Part shown: positions 8,645 through 17,612 of the stretch, piece by piece
Position numbering within the stretch: position 1 is the first letter of the stretch
Layout of the letters: every line of letters starts with the position of its first letter
From: DAIRUS01 sp036803205
GTDB lineage: Bacteria > Patescibacteriota > Minisyncoccia > Minisyncoccales > GBS-2
NCBI GenBank assembly: GCA_036803205.1
Contig: DAIRUS010000004.1
Location: 1-58,214, forward strand
DNA length: 58,214 bases
Reading direction: 5' to 3'
The notes under the pieces: generated by a model
Database searches by the model: none
What the model was told of the DNA's origin: nothing
Seen by the model: only the letters and a program-made list of their open reading frames with translations
Position numbers and translations under genes: made by a program

Positions 8645-11542
8645 CTAAGTACTTCCCGATAAAATAACCTCTCTTAAATGCCTTCCGGTGTAAGAACGGG
8701 GATTTTTAGCTATTTCTAAAGGCGTTCCTTCGGCAACAATGTAACCACCCTTGTCTCCTCCTTCTGGACCTAAGTCTATTATATAATCTGCATTTTTTAT
8801 TACATCCAATTCATGTTCAATGCAGATTACCGTATTGCCGCGATTAACCAATTCTCTCAAAATATATAAAAGTTTTTTAATGTCATCAGGATGAAGACCG
8901 GTGGTTGGTTCGTCTAAAATGTATAAGGTTCGGCCAGTGCCCTTTTTTGAAAGCTCGGTAGCTAATTTTACTCTTTGAGCTTCGCCGCCAGACAAAGAAG
9001 GAGCCGGCTGACCCAATTCAATATAACCTAAACCCACCTCATATAAAGTCTTTAATTTCTCATATAATCCTGGGGTATTTTTAAAAAATTCTAAAGCTTC
9101 CTCAACCGTCATTTCCAAAACTTCGGCAATGTTTTTCCCTTTATACTCTACCGTCAAAGTTTCTTTATTAAACCTTTTTCCTTTACATTCTGCACATTGC
9201 ACATAAACATCAGGCAGAAAATACATTTCAATTTTTTTTACTCCCTGTCCCTCACAGGCTTCACATCTTCCACCTTTGACATTAAAACTAAATCGCCCTG
9301 GCTGATAACCCCGAATTCTGGCTTCTTTTGTCTTTGAGAAAAGGTCTCGGATATAAGAAAAAGCACCAGTATAAGTAACCGGGTTTGACCTTGGCGTTCG
9401 ACCAATAGGCGATTGATCAACCAAAGCCACTTTATTTAAATTTTCAATTCCTAAAATTTCTTCAAATTCCCCCGGTTCTTCTTTGGACTGATAGAATTTT
9501 TTCATTAAAGCTCGGGCTAAAATATCATTAATTAAAGATGATTTTCCTGAACCAGAAACACCGGTAACACAAACAAATTTGCCTAAGGGAATTTTGACAT
9601 CGATATTCTTAAGATTGTGCTCAGCCGCTTTTTTAATTATAAGATAATTTTGGTTTTGATTTTTGATTTTTGATTTTTCTATTTCTACTCTTTTCCTTCC
9701 GGCTAAATAATCTCCTGTTAAGGTGCGAGCTTTCATTAGTTCTTTGGGAGTTCCTTGAAAGACAATTCTCCCACCCTTCTTTCCTGCCCCCGGCCCAATA
9801 TCGATTATCCAATCAGCTGACTTAATTGCATGTTTAGAATGTTCTACGACTATTACTGTATTGCCCAAATCTCTTAGTTTTTTTAAAGTCTCAATTAATC
9901 TTCCCTGGTCTCGAGCGTGCAAACCAATTGAGGGCTCATCCAAAATATATAATACACCAGTTAATTTTGAGCCAATCTGGGTAGCTAATCTTATTCTTTG
10001 TTCTTCACCGCCGGCTAAAGTCTCGGCTTTTCTATCTAAAGTTAAATAGTTTAAACCTACATCAATCAAAAACTGCAAACGATTAATGATTTCTTTAATA
10101 ATCGGTTGAGCAATCTTTAATTCATCTTCTTTTAAGGGGTGAGCAAAAGTACCATTGAGGAATTGCTTGGAAGTCCTATCTTTCTTTCTTGCCGGTCCAA
10201 ACAAAATATTTTCAAAAAATTCTGTAACCTTATCAATTTCCATTTCAACAATTTGATCAATTGATTTTCCAGCTACTGTTACGGCTAAAACTTCCGGTTT
10301 TAATCTCTTCCCCTGACAGGCCTCACATTTTTTTTCAATCATATATTGTTCAATTTCCTCTCTGGTATATTCTGAATCAGTCTCATGATACCTTCTCTCC
10401 AACCAGGGAATAACGCCCTCAAAATCACCGCTACCATATAAAATCAAATTAATTTTCTCTTTGGTTAAATTTTTCACAGGAGTAGACAAATCAATATCTT
10501 CTCTTTCAGCTAGTTTCTGAAGTTGCCACCAAAAAAATCCTTGACGGCCAACCTTATGAGAAGCATGGGCCCAGGGGAAAATGGCTCCTTCGGCAATTGA
10601 CAAATTGGAATTAGGAATAACCAATTTTGGATCAATTTCCAACTTCTCTCCCAATCCCTGGCAAGCCGGACAGGCACCGTAAGGAGAATTGAAAGAAAAA
10701 AGTCGCGGCTCTAATTCCGGCAAAGAAATTCCACATTCCTCGCAAGCAAAATGCTCGCTAAACACTATATCTTTAATTTTTCTTTCGCCCGCCTTTTTTC
10801 TGGCTTGAAGCTTATTAAAAACGGTAATTATTACCGTTCCCTTGCCTAATTTCAGGGCTGTTTCCAAAGAATCAACCAATCTTGATTTATCAAGATTTTT
10901 ATCTAAAATTAATCGATCAACTATCACCTCAATATTGTGTTTTTTATATCTTGCCAGTTTTAGTTCTAAAGCTTCTTCAATGTGATGGATAATACCATTA
11001 ATCCGTACCCTGACAAATCCAGAACGCTGAATTTCCCCAAAAATTCCCTGGTGTTCTCCTTTTTTCCCCCGGATTACCGGACCTAAAATTGTTATCTCAG
11101 TATTTTTGGACAATCTCAAAATTTGTTCAGTAATCTGATCAATTGTCTGACGAGAAACCAACTTTCCGCATTTTGGACAATGCGGTTTCCCTATGCGAGC
11201 GAACAAAAGCCGTAAATAATCATAAATCTCAGTAATCGTGCCAACTGTTGACCTTGGATTATGTGCTGCTTTCCTTTGATCAATAGAAATAGCCGGCGAA
11301 ATTCCTTCAATTTTATCAACATCGGGTTTATCCATCACTCCTAAAAACTGCCTGGCATAAGCCGACAAACTCTCAACATATCTTCTTTGACCTTCGGCAT
11401 AAAGAGTATCGAAAGCCAAAGAGGATTTGCCCGATCCTGAAATGCCCGTAATGACAACCAATTTATTTTTGGGAATATCAACATTGATATTTTTTAAATT
11501 ATGAACTCTTGCCCCTCTAATTTTGATAAAATCTTCAAGCAT
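8645..11542 (-). CDS. uvrA: Excinuclease ABC subunit A
   Basis: This 965-residue UvrA carries two ABC ATPase units, with Walker A motifs GISGSGKSS near residue 32 and GVSGSGKSS in the second half. Both signature regions are present (LAGGEEQRIRLATQ and LSGGEAQRVKLATE). Zinc-finger cysteines are visible at CPKC, CEECG...CPAC and CEAC...CAEC. It recognises bulky DNA lesions and loads UvrB. UvrC is encoded divergently, just beyond the M23 gene at 11650. The start is the ATG at 11542, with a TATAAT box 12 bases upstream. Confidence 0.98.
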   Translation of the reverse strand: MLEDFIKIRGARVHNLKNINVDIPKNKLVVITGISGSGKSSLAFDTLYAEGQRRYVESLSAYARQFLGVMDKPDVDKIEGISPAISIDQRKAAHNPRSTVGTITEIYDYLRLLFARIGKPHCPKCGKLVSRQTIDQITEQILRLSKNTEITILGPVIRGKKGEHQGIFGEIQRSGFVRVRINGIIHHIEEALELKLARYKKHNIEVIVDRLILDKNLDKSRLVDSLETALKLGKGTVIITVFNKLQARKKAGERKIKDIVFSEHFACEECGISLPELEPRLFSFNSPYGACPACQGLGEKLEIDPKLVIPNSNLSIAEGAIFPWAHASHKVGRQGFFWWQLQKLAEREDIDLSTPVKNLTKEKINLILYGSGDFEGVIPWLERRYHETDSEYTREEIEQYMIEKKCEACQGKRLKPEVLAVTVAGKSIDQIVEMEIDKVTEFFENILFGPARKKDRTSKQFLNGTFAHPLKEDELKIAQPIIKEIINRLQFLIDVGLNYLTLDRKAETLAGGEEQRIRLATQIGSKLTGVLYILDEPSIGLHARDQGRLIETLKKLRDLGNTVIVVEHSKHAIKSADWIIDIGPGAGKKGGRIVFQGTPKELMKARTLTGDYLAGRKRVEIEKSKIKNQNQNYLIIKKAAEHNLKNIDVKIPLGKFVCVTGVSGSGKSSLINDILARALMKKFYQSKEEPGEFEEILGIENLNKVALVDQSPIGRTPRSNPVTYTGAFSYIRDLFSKTKEARIRGYQPGRFSFNVKGGRCEACEGQGVKKIEMYFLPDVYVQCAECKGKRFNKETLTVEYKGKNIAEVLEMTVEEALEFFKNTPGLYEKLKTLYEVGLGYIELGQPAPSLSGGEAQRVKLATELSKKGTGRTLYILDEPTTGLHPDDIKKLLYILRELVNRGNTVICIEHELDVIKNADYIIDLGPEGGDKGGYIVAEGTPLEIAKNPRSYTGRHLREVILSGST

Positions 11543-11553
11543 ATATACCCCCC

Positions 11554-11559
11554 ATTATA
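11554..11559 (-). promoter_or_regulatory. -10 box of uvrA
   Basis: A perfect TATAAT on the minus strand lies 12 bases before the uvrA ATG, implying a very short leader. No convincing -35 hexamer stands at the usual distance. The 107-base interval to the divergent M23 gene holds nothing else I recognise. Confidence 0.45.
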
Positions 11560-11649
11560 CCTGAAATTTCAAACTTTTTCCAGAGCAAATAGCTATAAAG
11601 TAAATTGCTCTTTTAGCAATTTTAAAAAATAAGATAAAATTAAAACAAG

Positions 11650-12600
11650 GTGAGAAAGATTTTCTTTTTGATTATAATTTTTTTCTTCTTGTTGGGGGTT
11701 GGCTTTCTTTTCTTTAAAAAAGAAAAGCAAAAAATTCCAGAAAAAGAAACGTTTGAAACTGCTGGGCCATCCTTAGAGAAAGAAAATTTTTCTTTGCCGG
11801 AAATTTTCATCTCTTCCCTATCGCCTTCTCAGGGAGATACTCTTTTAATTAAAATTTATAATGGAGCTAAGATAGAAAAAATTGATGGTTATTTTGGCAG
11901 AGAAAAAATAAACTTTTTTCAAACAGGAAAAGACTTAACAGCTCTTATCGGTATTGATGTTAAAATAAAGCCGGGAAAGCTTAATCTAATTATCAATTTT
12001 TCTAATGGACGCCAATTTGAGAAAGAGCTAAATATCATTGAAAGCAAATTTCCGGTAACCGAACTTTTAGTGACAAAAGAACTGGAAAAAAGAGGTTTTA
12101 CCGTTTCAAAGATTGTCGAAGAAATAGTTGCCAAAGAAAATTTAATATTGAGAGAGATTGTCAGCCTCTATACTCCCCGGGCCTATTTTGATAAAGCTTT
12201 TACTTTTCCCTTGGAGAAGATTAAAAATGTCGGACCTTTCGGTAATATCAGAAAAAGCGGACAATTAACTCTCCAACATTTGGGGGTAGACCTTGAGGCT
12301 GAAATTGGAACGCCGGTTTTTGCCATTAACAACGGTGTAGTTCGACTGGCTCGAGAGTTTTTTAATTACGGGAAAACAATTGTTATCGACCATGGCCTGG
12401 GCATTTTTTCTCTTTATTTGCATTTAGATGAAATTAAAGTTTTTGAGGGAAAAGAGGTAAAAAAAGGAAAAATTATTGCTCTGTCGGGTAATACCGGCTA
12501 CTCAATAGAACCTCATTTACATTTTTCTCTGAAGATTAACGAAGCAAGTGTCGACCCTCTGAAATTTATTGAAATAACTAATCAACATCTTGAACAATGA
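11650..12600 (+). CDS. M23 family metallopeptidase (LytM-like), membrane-anchored
   Basis: This 316-residue protein has a GTG start and an N-terminal hydrophobic helix (KIFFLIIIFFFLLGVGFLFF) that anchors or exports it. Then come a beta-rich middle region and a C-terminal M23 domain. The zinc ligands are visible as HLGVD near residue 217 and HLHF near residue 295, with DHGLGIFSLYLHL between them. An intact HxxxD plus HxH set suggests an active peptidoglycan endopeptidase outside the membrane. Its stop overlaps the uvrC start by four bases. Confidence 0.87.
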   Translation: MRKIFFLIIIFFFLLGVGFLFFKKEKQKIPEKETFETAGPSLEKENFSLPEIFISSLSPSQGDTLLIKIYNGAKIEKIDGYFGREKINFFQTGKDLTALIGIDVKIKPGKLNLIINFSNGRQFEKELNIIESKFPVTELLVTKELEKRGFTVSKIVEEIVAKENLILREIVSLYTPRAYFDKAFTFPLEKIKNVGPFGNIRKSGQLTLQHLGVDLEAEIGTPVFAINNGVVRLAREFFNYGKTIVIDHGLGIFSLYLHLDEIKVFEGKEVKKGKIIALSGNTGYSIEPHLHFSLKINEASVDPLKFIEITNQHLEQ

Positions 12601-13925
12601 AAAACTTTAATTTTTTGCCAAAAGAAAAAATATCGGACTTGCCAAAAACAAGTGGAGTTTATATCTTTTTAAAAAATAAAGAGATCATTTATATCGGCAA
12701 AGCAACGAATATTAAAGAAAGGGTAAAAAGTTATTTCCAACAACCGGCTCATCGGGATACTTTTTTTATTAATCAGATAACAAAAATTGGCTACATTAAA
12801 ACCGACTCCGAAATTGAAGCCCTGATTTTGGAGGCAAATTTAATTAAAAAATATCAGCCAAGATATAATATCGTTTGGCGAGATGATAAAAATTATTTTT
12901 TTGTTGGGATAACTAAAGAGAATTTTCCAAGAATTTTTTGGACTCATCAACTAAAAGCTGAAAGTTCTAAGTTAAAAGCTAATTTTATTGGCCCTTTTGT
13001 CGATGGAAAAGCTTTGAAACAAACTTTGAAGGTTTTGAGAAAAGTTTTTCCTTATCGAAGCTGTAAAACCTTACCTAATCGGCCCTGCCTTTGGTATCAT
13101 TTAGAGCAATGTCCAGCTCCCTGTCTTTTGAAATCAAAAATGATTAAAGAAATCCCTCTAGATTCTTTAAAAATAAAAAAAAGTTTACAAAAAAATGCCA
13201 AAAATTTAATTAAAATTTTCAAAGAAGGAAAAAATCCAATTTTACGAGAATTAAAGCGCGAAATGAAATTAGCTTCAAAAAATCAAGACTTTGAAACAGC
13301 AGCCAAAATCAGAAATCAAATTTTCGCTTTAGAAAAAGTTTTAACTCATTCAAAAATTTTCGAAAAAATTTCCTACATTAAAATGCCATGGCAAAAAAGT
13401 GGAGGAGATTGGATGGCGGTGGAAGAGCAATTAAAAAAGATTTTAAAAAAAGAGGGTAGGATTTCAAGGATTGAAGCTTACGATGTCTCCAATATTGCTG
13501 GTCAACAAGCCACCGGCTCCATTGTTACCTTTATTGATGGTCTTCCTGAAAAGAATTTTTATCGAAGATTTAAAATAAAAATTGCTGGTAAGCCAAATGA
13601 TGTGGCTATGTTAAAGGAAATTTTGGTTCGAAGATTGAAACATCCAGAATGGGGATTTCCCGATTTAATCTTAATTGATGGCGGAAAAGGTCAACTCAAT
13701 GCCGTCTGCCAAGTTTTACGTCGGCTCAATAAATCATCATTAATCAAGGTTTTAGCTTTGGCCAAAAAAAAGAATAAATTATATTTTGAAAATAAAAAAT
13801 ATCCAATTTTACTAAAAAGTTTGCCTCGAGAAATTTTTAATTTAATTTTACAGTTAAGAGATGAGGCTCATCGATTTGCCCTAACCTATCACAAAAAATT
13901 AAGAGAACGAGAATTGATATCATAA
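12597..13925 (+). CDS. uvrC: Excinuclease ABC subunit C, short form lacking the HhH domain
   Basis: This 442-residue protein carries a GIY-YIG nuclease (SGVYIFLKN...IIYIGKA, residues about 19-36), the cysteine segment CPAPCL, a UVR motif (QDFETAAKIRNQIFALEKVL) that contacts UvrB, and an RNase H-like 5'-incision domain (IEAYDVSNIAG, LILIDGGKGQLNA). E. coli UvrC is about 610 residues and ends in a tandem helix-hairpin-helix domain. This protein stops at HKKLRERELIS, just after the nuclease domain. It makes the dual incisions of nucleotide excision repair. No frameshift is visible, so the short form seems genuine. Confidence 0.94.
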   Translation: MKNFNFLPKEKISDLPKTSGVYIFLKNKEIIYIGKATNIKERVKSYFQQPAHRDTFFINQITKIGYIKTDSEIEALILEANLIKKYQPRYNIVWRDDKNYFFVGITKENFPRIFWTHQLKAESSKLKANFIGPFVDGKALKQTLKVLRKVFPYRSCKTLPNRPCLWYHLEQCPAPCLLKSKMIKEIPLDSLKIKKSLQKNAKNLIKIFKEGKNPILRELKREMKLASKNQDFETAAKIRNQIFALEKVLTHSKIFEKISYIKMPWQKSGGDWMAVEEQLKKILKKEGRISRIEAYDVSNIAGQQATGSIVTFIDGLPEKNFYRRFKIKIAGKPNDVAMLKEILVRRLKHPEWGFPDLILIDGGKGQLNAVCQVLRRLNKSSLIKVLALAKKKNKLYFENKKYPILLKSLPREIFNLILQLRDEAHRFALTYHKKLRERELIS

Positions 13926-13928
13926 TTG

Positions 13929-13951
13929 CCTTTTGCTATTATAGTAAAAGG
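13929..13951. repeat. Short palindrome between uvrC and the holin-like gene
   Basis: CCTTTTGCTAT and ATAGTAAAAGG flank a single T and differ from perfect symmetry at one pair. It contains a TATAGT box and might be a promoter or operator element for the downstream genes. There is no following T-tract, so it is not a standard terminator. Confidence 0.4.
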
Positions 13952-13976
13952 GACTAATAAGGTCTATTGAAAAATC

Positions 13977-14351
13977 GTGACCAAATTGATTCGGCAAATC
14001 ATTGCTGGAATTTTAGGAATTTTTTTAGCCGATCGGTTTGTCTCTGGAGTCTCTCTCAGAGTCTTTCCTGAGAGTTATTTTTTTGGTTTCAAAATTACCA
14101 AAGAGTGGCAGGTTCTAATTTTAGTTGGAAGTATCTTGGGTTTAATTAACTTTTTTGTCAGGCCCATTTTAGATAAAATTACTTTACCCTTGAAGATATT
14201 GACTTTTGGGTTTTTTTCTTTAATGTTAAATATAGCGGTGATCTGGTTTTTAGATGGCTTGTTTCCTCAACTAGATATTTCGGGCCTCATGCCCCTTTTT
14301 TGGACAACTTTGATCTGTTGGGGGATTAATTTTTTAATAAGAGCAAAATAA
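13977..14351 (+). CDS. Small four-helix membrane protein, phage holin 4 / YvlD-like family
   Basis: This 124-residue protein (GTG start) has about four hydrophobic helices. The motif GLINFFVRPILDKITLPLKI followed by TFGFFSLMLNIAVIWFLDGL is typical of the holin family IV / YvlD membrane proteins. Despite the family name these are usually chromosomal bacterial proteins of unknown function; no phage genes are nearby. It lies six bases before secG, suggesting co-transcription. Confidence 0.75.
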   Translation: MTKLIRQIIAGILGIFLADRFVSGVSLRVFPESYFFGFKITKEWQVLILVGSILGLINFFVRPILDKITLPLKILTFGFFSLMLNIAVIWFLDGLFPQLDISGLMPLFWTTLICWGINFLIRAK

Positions 14352-14356
14352 ATTCT

Positions 14357-14572
14357 ATGAAATATTATTTATTTGTTGCCCAAATTTTCGTTTCGTTTTT
14401 TCTTATTATCTCTATTCTTCTTCAGAAAAGAGGAACGGCTTTGGGATCGGTATTGGGCGGGGGCGGAGCCTCTTATTTTGCTCGAAGGGGTTTTGAGAAA
14501 AAAATTTTCTGGTCTACTTGTATTTTGGGAATTCTTTTTATAATTTTAGCCCTCTTAAATCTCGTTTTATGA
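14357..14572 (+). CDS. secG: Preprotein translocase subunit SecG
   Basis: This 71-residue protein has two membrane helices joined by the SecG loop: LLQKRGTALGSVLGGGGAS followed by YFARRGFEKKIFWSTCILG. It is an auxiliary subunit of the SecYEG channel. It overlaps the downstream binding-protein gene by four bases (ATGA). Confidence 0.92.
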   Translation: MKYYLFVAQIFVSFFLIISILLQKRGTALGSVLGGGGASYFARRGFEKKIFWSTCILGILFIILALLNLVL

Positions 14573-16554
14573 AGTATCGCTGGCCAAAAAAAAATCAGTG
14601 GCAACAATTTTTTAAAATTTTAAGCTTGGGAGAGAAAATCACTTTCTTCATTCTCCTTTTTATTTTTCTCTCTTCTGGTGTTTTTCTTTTAATAAATTTT
14701 TATCTTAAAAATACAAAACTAGTTCCGGCTCAAGAAGGCGAATATATTGAAGGAATAGTGGGTTCGCCAAAATACATTAATCCCATCTATGCCCCTCATT
14801 CGGACCTAGACATGGATTTAACTGAATTAATCTTCTCGGGATTGATGAAATATGGAAAAGAAAATAAACTTGAACCAGATTTGGCAAAGAACTATCAAAT
14901 TTTAGATGACGGAAAGGTTTATGAGTTTCAATTAAGAGAAGGGCTTTTCTGGCATGATGGCGTTCCCCTAACCGTTGATGATATAATTTTCACCATCGAG
15001 ACCATCCAAAATCCTGAAATTGACAGCCTTCTTAGAACAAGTTGGGTCGGAGTAGAAATGGAAAAAATCTCCGATAATACTTTGCGTTTTAAATTAAAAA
15101 ATAGCTCGGCTATTTTTTTGGAAAATTGTACTTTGAAAATAATACCAAAACATATCTGGGCCAACATCCCGCCAAGTAAATTCTCTTTGGCCTGGAGTAA
15201 TCACCTTAACCCCATTGGCTCAGGTCCTTATAAATTTGCTGGTCTATTACAGAATAAAGACGGAAAAATCGTTTCTCTCGATTTGATTGCTTATCCTTAC
15301 TATTATGGCCCAAAACCTCACATTCCCAAAATTTCTTTTCGCTTTTATGATACACCTGAAGAATTAATTTCCGCTTTCAAGGCGGGAGAAATTAAAGGTT
15401 TTGGTTTGAGTAACTTTGAATTTTTAAATGAAATTCCCGAAAATTTAAATTTATATCTTTTCTCTTTACCTAGATATTTTGCCGTTTTTTTTAATTTAAA
15501 AAATTCGGAGATTATGGCAGAAAAAGAAGTCAGGGTTGCTTTAAATTATGCTACCGACAAAGAGGAATTGTTGTCTCAAGTTTTTGCCGGTAAAGGAAAA
15601 ATAGTTTCCTCTCCTATCTTGCCAGACATCTATGGTTTTCGAGAGCCAGAAAAATCATATCCTTTTGATTTAGAAAAAGGAAAAGAAATTTTAGAAAACG
15701 CTGGGTTTAAAGATGAAGATGGAGATGGTTTTCGAGAAAGAATTAAAAAAAAAGAACCCTCCTTCCAATTTAAAGAAGATTTACTTTTAGGACTAAAAAA
15801 TAAAGACGTTGAAGAGCTTCAAAAATGTTTAGCTAAAGATCCAGAAATTTATCCTGAAGGAGAAGTCACCGGTTATTTTGGTCCAAAAACAAAAGAAGCG
15901 GTTATTAAATTTCAAGAAAAATATAAAAAAGAGATTTTAGAACCAGCTGGTTTGGTAAAAGGAACCGGTGAGGTTAAAGAAAATACGAGAAAAAAATTAA
16001 ACGAGGTTTGTTTCGAAAAAACAGAAGAAAAAATCCCCCTTAAATTTTCTTTAACGACTGCCGACGAAGTGATTTTAAGCAAAATGGCAACAATATTAAA
16101 AATCCAATGGGAAAAATTGGGAGCAGAAATTGAAATTAAGGTGGTTGATTGGGCAACTTTAGAAAGAGAGGTTGTAAGACAAAGAAAATTTGAAGCCATT
16201 CTAACTGGTGAAATTTTCCGATTGATTCCCGATCCCTTCCCCTTCTGGCATTCTTCCCAACGGGGGGAATTGGGTCTAAACTTATCAAACTACGAAAACA
16301 AAAGAGCTGATACTCTTTTGGAAGAGGGAAGAAAATCTCTGGACGAAAAAGAAAGGAAAGAAAAATTAGAAGAATTTCAAGAAATTATCATTGAAGATGC
16401 TCCGGCTATCTTTTTATATAACCCTAATTATTTTTACTTCGTCTCAAAGGAAATTCAAGGATTTTCTTCCGATAATAAACTGATTGTTGACTCTTCCAAA
16501 AGATTCTTGGGTATTGAAAATTGGTATATTAAGACTAAAAGGGTTTGGAAATAA
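14569..16554 (+). CDS. Family 5 solute-binding protein with inserted peptidoglycan-binding domain
   Basis: This 661-residue protein starts at the ATG overlapping the secG stop; an upstream TTG at 14518 lies inside secG and is unlikely. A membrane helix at residues about 22-45 (ITFFILLFIFLSSGVFLLIN) anchors it outside the cell. The SBP_bac_5 core (ABC peptide-transporter type) is clear: VGSPKYINPIYAP, YEFQLREGLFWHDGVPLTVDD, PIGSGPYKF. Right after the DEDGDGFRER loop (about 381-390) a module of about 65 residues intervenes, with LKNKDVEELQKCLAKDPEIY and GYFGPKTKEAVIKFQEKY, the PG_binding_1 signature. The binding-protein fold resumes near residue 487 with LKFSLTTADEVIL. No permease or ATPase gene is next to it, so transport partners are unknown. 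Confidence 0.85.
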   Translation: MKYRWPKKNQWQQFFKILSLGEKITFFILLFIFLSSGVFLLINFYLKNTKLVPAQEGEYIEGIVGSPKYINPIYAPHSDLDMDLTELIFSGLMKYGKENKLEPDLAKNYQILDDGKVYEFQLREGLFWHDGVPLTVDDIIFTIETIQNPEIDSLLRTSWVGVEMEKISDNTLRFKLKNSSAIFLENCTLKIIPKHIWANIPPSKFSLAWSNHLNPIGSGPYKFAGLLQNKDGKIVSLDLIAYPYYYGPKPHIPKISFRFYDTPEELISAFKAGEIKGFGLSNFEFLNEIPENLNLYLFSLPRYFAVFFNLKNSEIMAEKEVRVALNYATDKEELLSQVFAGKGKIVSSPILPDIYGFREPEKSYPFDLEKGKEILENAGFKDEDGDGFRERIKKKEPSFQFKEDLLLGLKNKDVEELQKCLAKDPEIYPEGEVTGYFGPKTKEAVIKFQEKYKKEILEPAGLVKGTGEVKENTRKKLNEVCFEKTEEKIPLKFSLTTADEVILSKMATILKIQWEKLGAEIEIKVVDWATLEREVVRQRKFEAILTGEIFRLIPDPFPFWHSSQRGELGLNLSNYENKRADTLLEEGRKSLDEKERKEKLEEFQEIIIEDAPAIFLYNPNYFYFVSKEIQGFSSDNKLIVDSSKRFLGIENWYIKTKRVWK

Positions 16555-16574
16555 AATAGCCTAAAAGTATATTT

Positions 16575-17612
16575 ATGAAAAACAAGGTTCCAAAAATTTT
16601 TAACGAGATTGACAAATCAAATTTGAGAAAAATTATTTTAGAGTTCCCGAAACAATTTAGAATTGGAATAAAAAGAGCAGAAAATATTCAAATAAAAAAC
16701 AAATTTAAAAGGATTTTTATCTGTGGCATAGGTGGATCGGCTTTACCTGGTGAGCTATTGAAAATGTATTTTGAAAATGCTAAAATAAAAATCCCCCTCT
16801 TTTTACACCAGGACTATCAATTGCCTCATTTGGTTGAGAAAGGTGATTTGCTTGTCACTATCTCCTATTCCGGCAATACCGAAGAAACCATTTCTTCTTT
16901 TGAAGAAGCTTTAGAAAAAAAACTTAATTTAGTCAGCATTACTTCCAACGGCCGGCTTTCTGAACTTTGTCGGGCAAATAAAATTCCGGTAGCAATTATT
17001 CCTCCGGGAATTCCTCCCCGTTTTTCTCTGGGTTATCTTTTTTCCGCTCTTTTGAAGATTTTGGCAAATTCCAAAATAATTTCTCCTGATTTTAATGAGA
17101 TTTTTTCTCTCGAAAACAAACTTAATCCTGAAAGATTAGAAGGTCAAGGTAAAAAATTGGCAGAGAAGCTTAAAAATAAAATTCCTTTAATTTATAGTTC
17201 CCGCCTTAATTTCCCCTTGGCTAAAATTTGGAAGATTAAATTTAATGAAAATTCAAAAATTCCTGCTTTTGCCAATTTTTTCCCCGAACTTAATCATAAC
17301 GAAATGGTCGGCTTTGCAAATCTCGGGTCTCAAAAATTAAATCTCAAAAATTTCTATATTTTAATTTTGAAGGATTTAACCGACTATCCAAGTATTATTA
17401 AAAGAATGGATCTAACTACTAAAATTTTAAAAAAGAAGGGAATAAAAATAGCAGAAATTAATCTAGAAGAAAAAAAATTTTTTCCTAAAATATTTTCTAA
17501 TCTTTCATTAGCCGATTGGGTCTCTTATTATTTAGCTCTCAATTATCAAATTGATCCAGCGCCAGTAGAAATAGTTGAGGAGTTTAAAAAGAAAATGAAA
17601 AATGAAAAATGA
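16575..17612 (+). CDS. Bifunctional phosphoglucose/phosphomannose isomerase
   Basis: This 345-residue protein has two SIS domains: RIFICGIGGSALPGELLK and LLVTISYSGNTEETISSFEE. The active-site segment LNHNEMVGF is characteristic of the small dual-specificity PGI/PMI family. It interconverts fructose-6-phosphate with glucose-6-phosphate or mannose-6-phosphate. It overlaps the galU start by 11 bases. With the mutase at 22169 and GalU it forms a path to UDP-glucose. Confidence 0.9.
   Translation: MKNKVPKIFNEIDKSNLRKIILEFPKQFRIGIKRAENIQIKNKFKRIFICGIGGSALPGELLKMYFENAKIKIPLFLHQDYQLPHLVEKGDLLVTISYSGNTEETISSFEEALEKKLNLVSITSNGRLSELCRANKIPVAIIPPGIPPRFSLGYLFSALLKILANSKIISPDFNEIFSLENKLNPERLEGQGKKLAEKLKNKIPLIYSSRLNFPLAKIWKIKFNENSKIPAFANFFPELNHNEMVGFANLGSQKLNLKNFYILILKDLTDYPSIIKRMDLTTKILKKKGIKIAEINLEEKKFFPKIFSNLSLADWVSYYLALNYQIDPAPVEIVEEFKKKMKNEK

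Noticed and set aside
13384..13399. GCCATGGCAAAA inside uvrC as a fourth family A palindrome
   Set aside because: It lies within conserved coding sequence and lacks the outer CCTACAT/ATGT arms; the short match is likely chance.
13977..14351. Prophage signal from the holin-family protein
   Set aside because: This family is widely chromosomal and no other phage genes are adjacent.
14518..14568. Upstream TTG start for the solute-binding protein
   Set aside because: It would overlap the conserved end of secG by 55 bases; the ATG at 14569 gives the usual 4-base overlap and a normal signal anchor.
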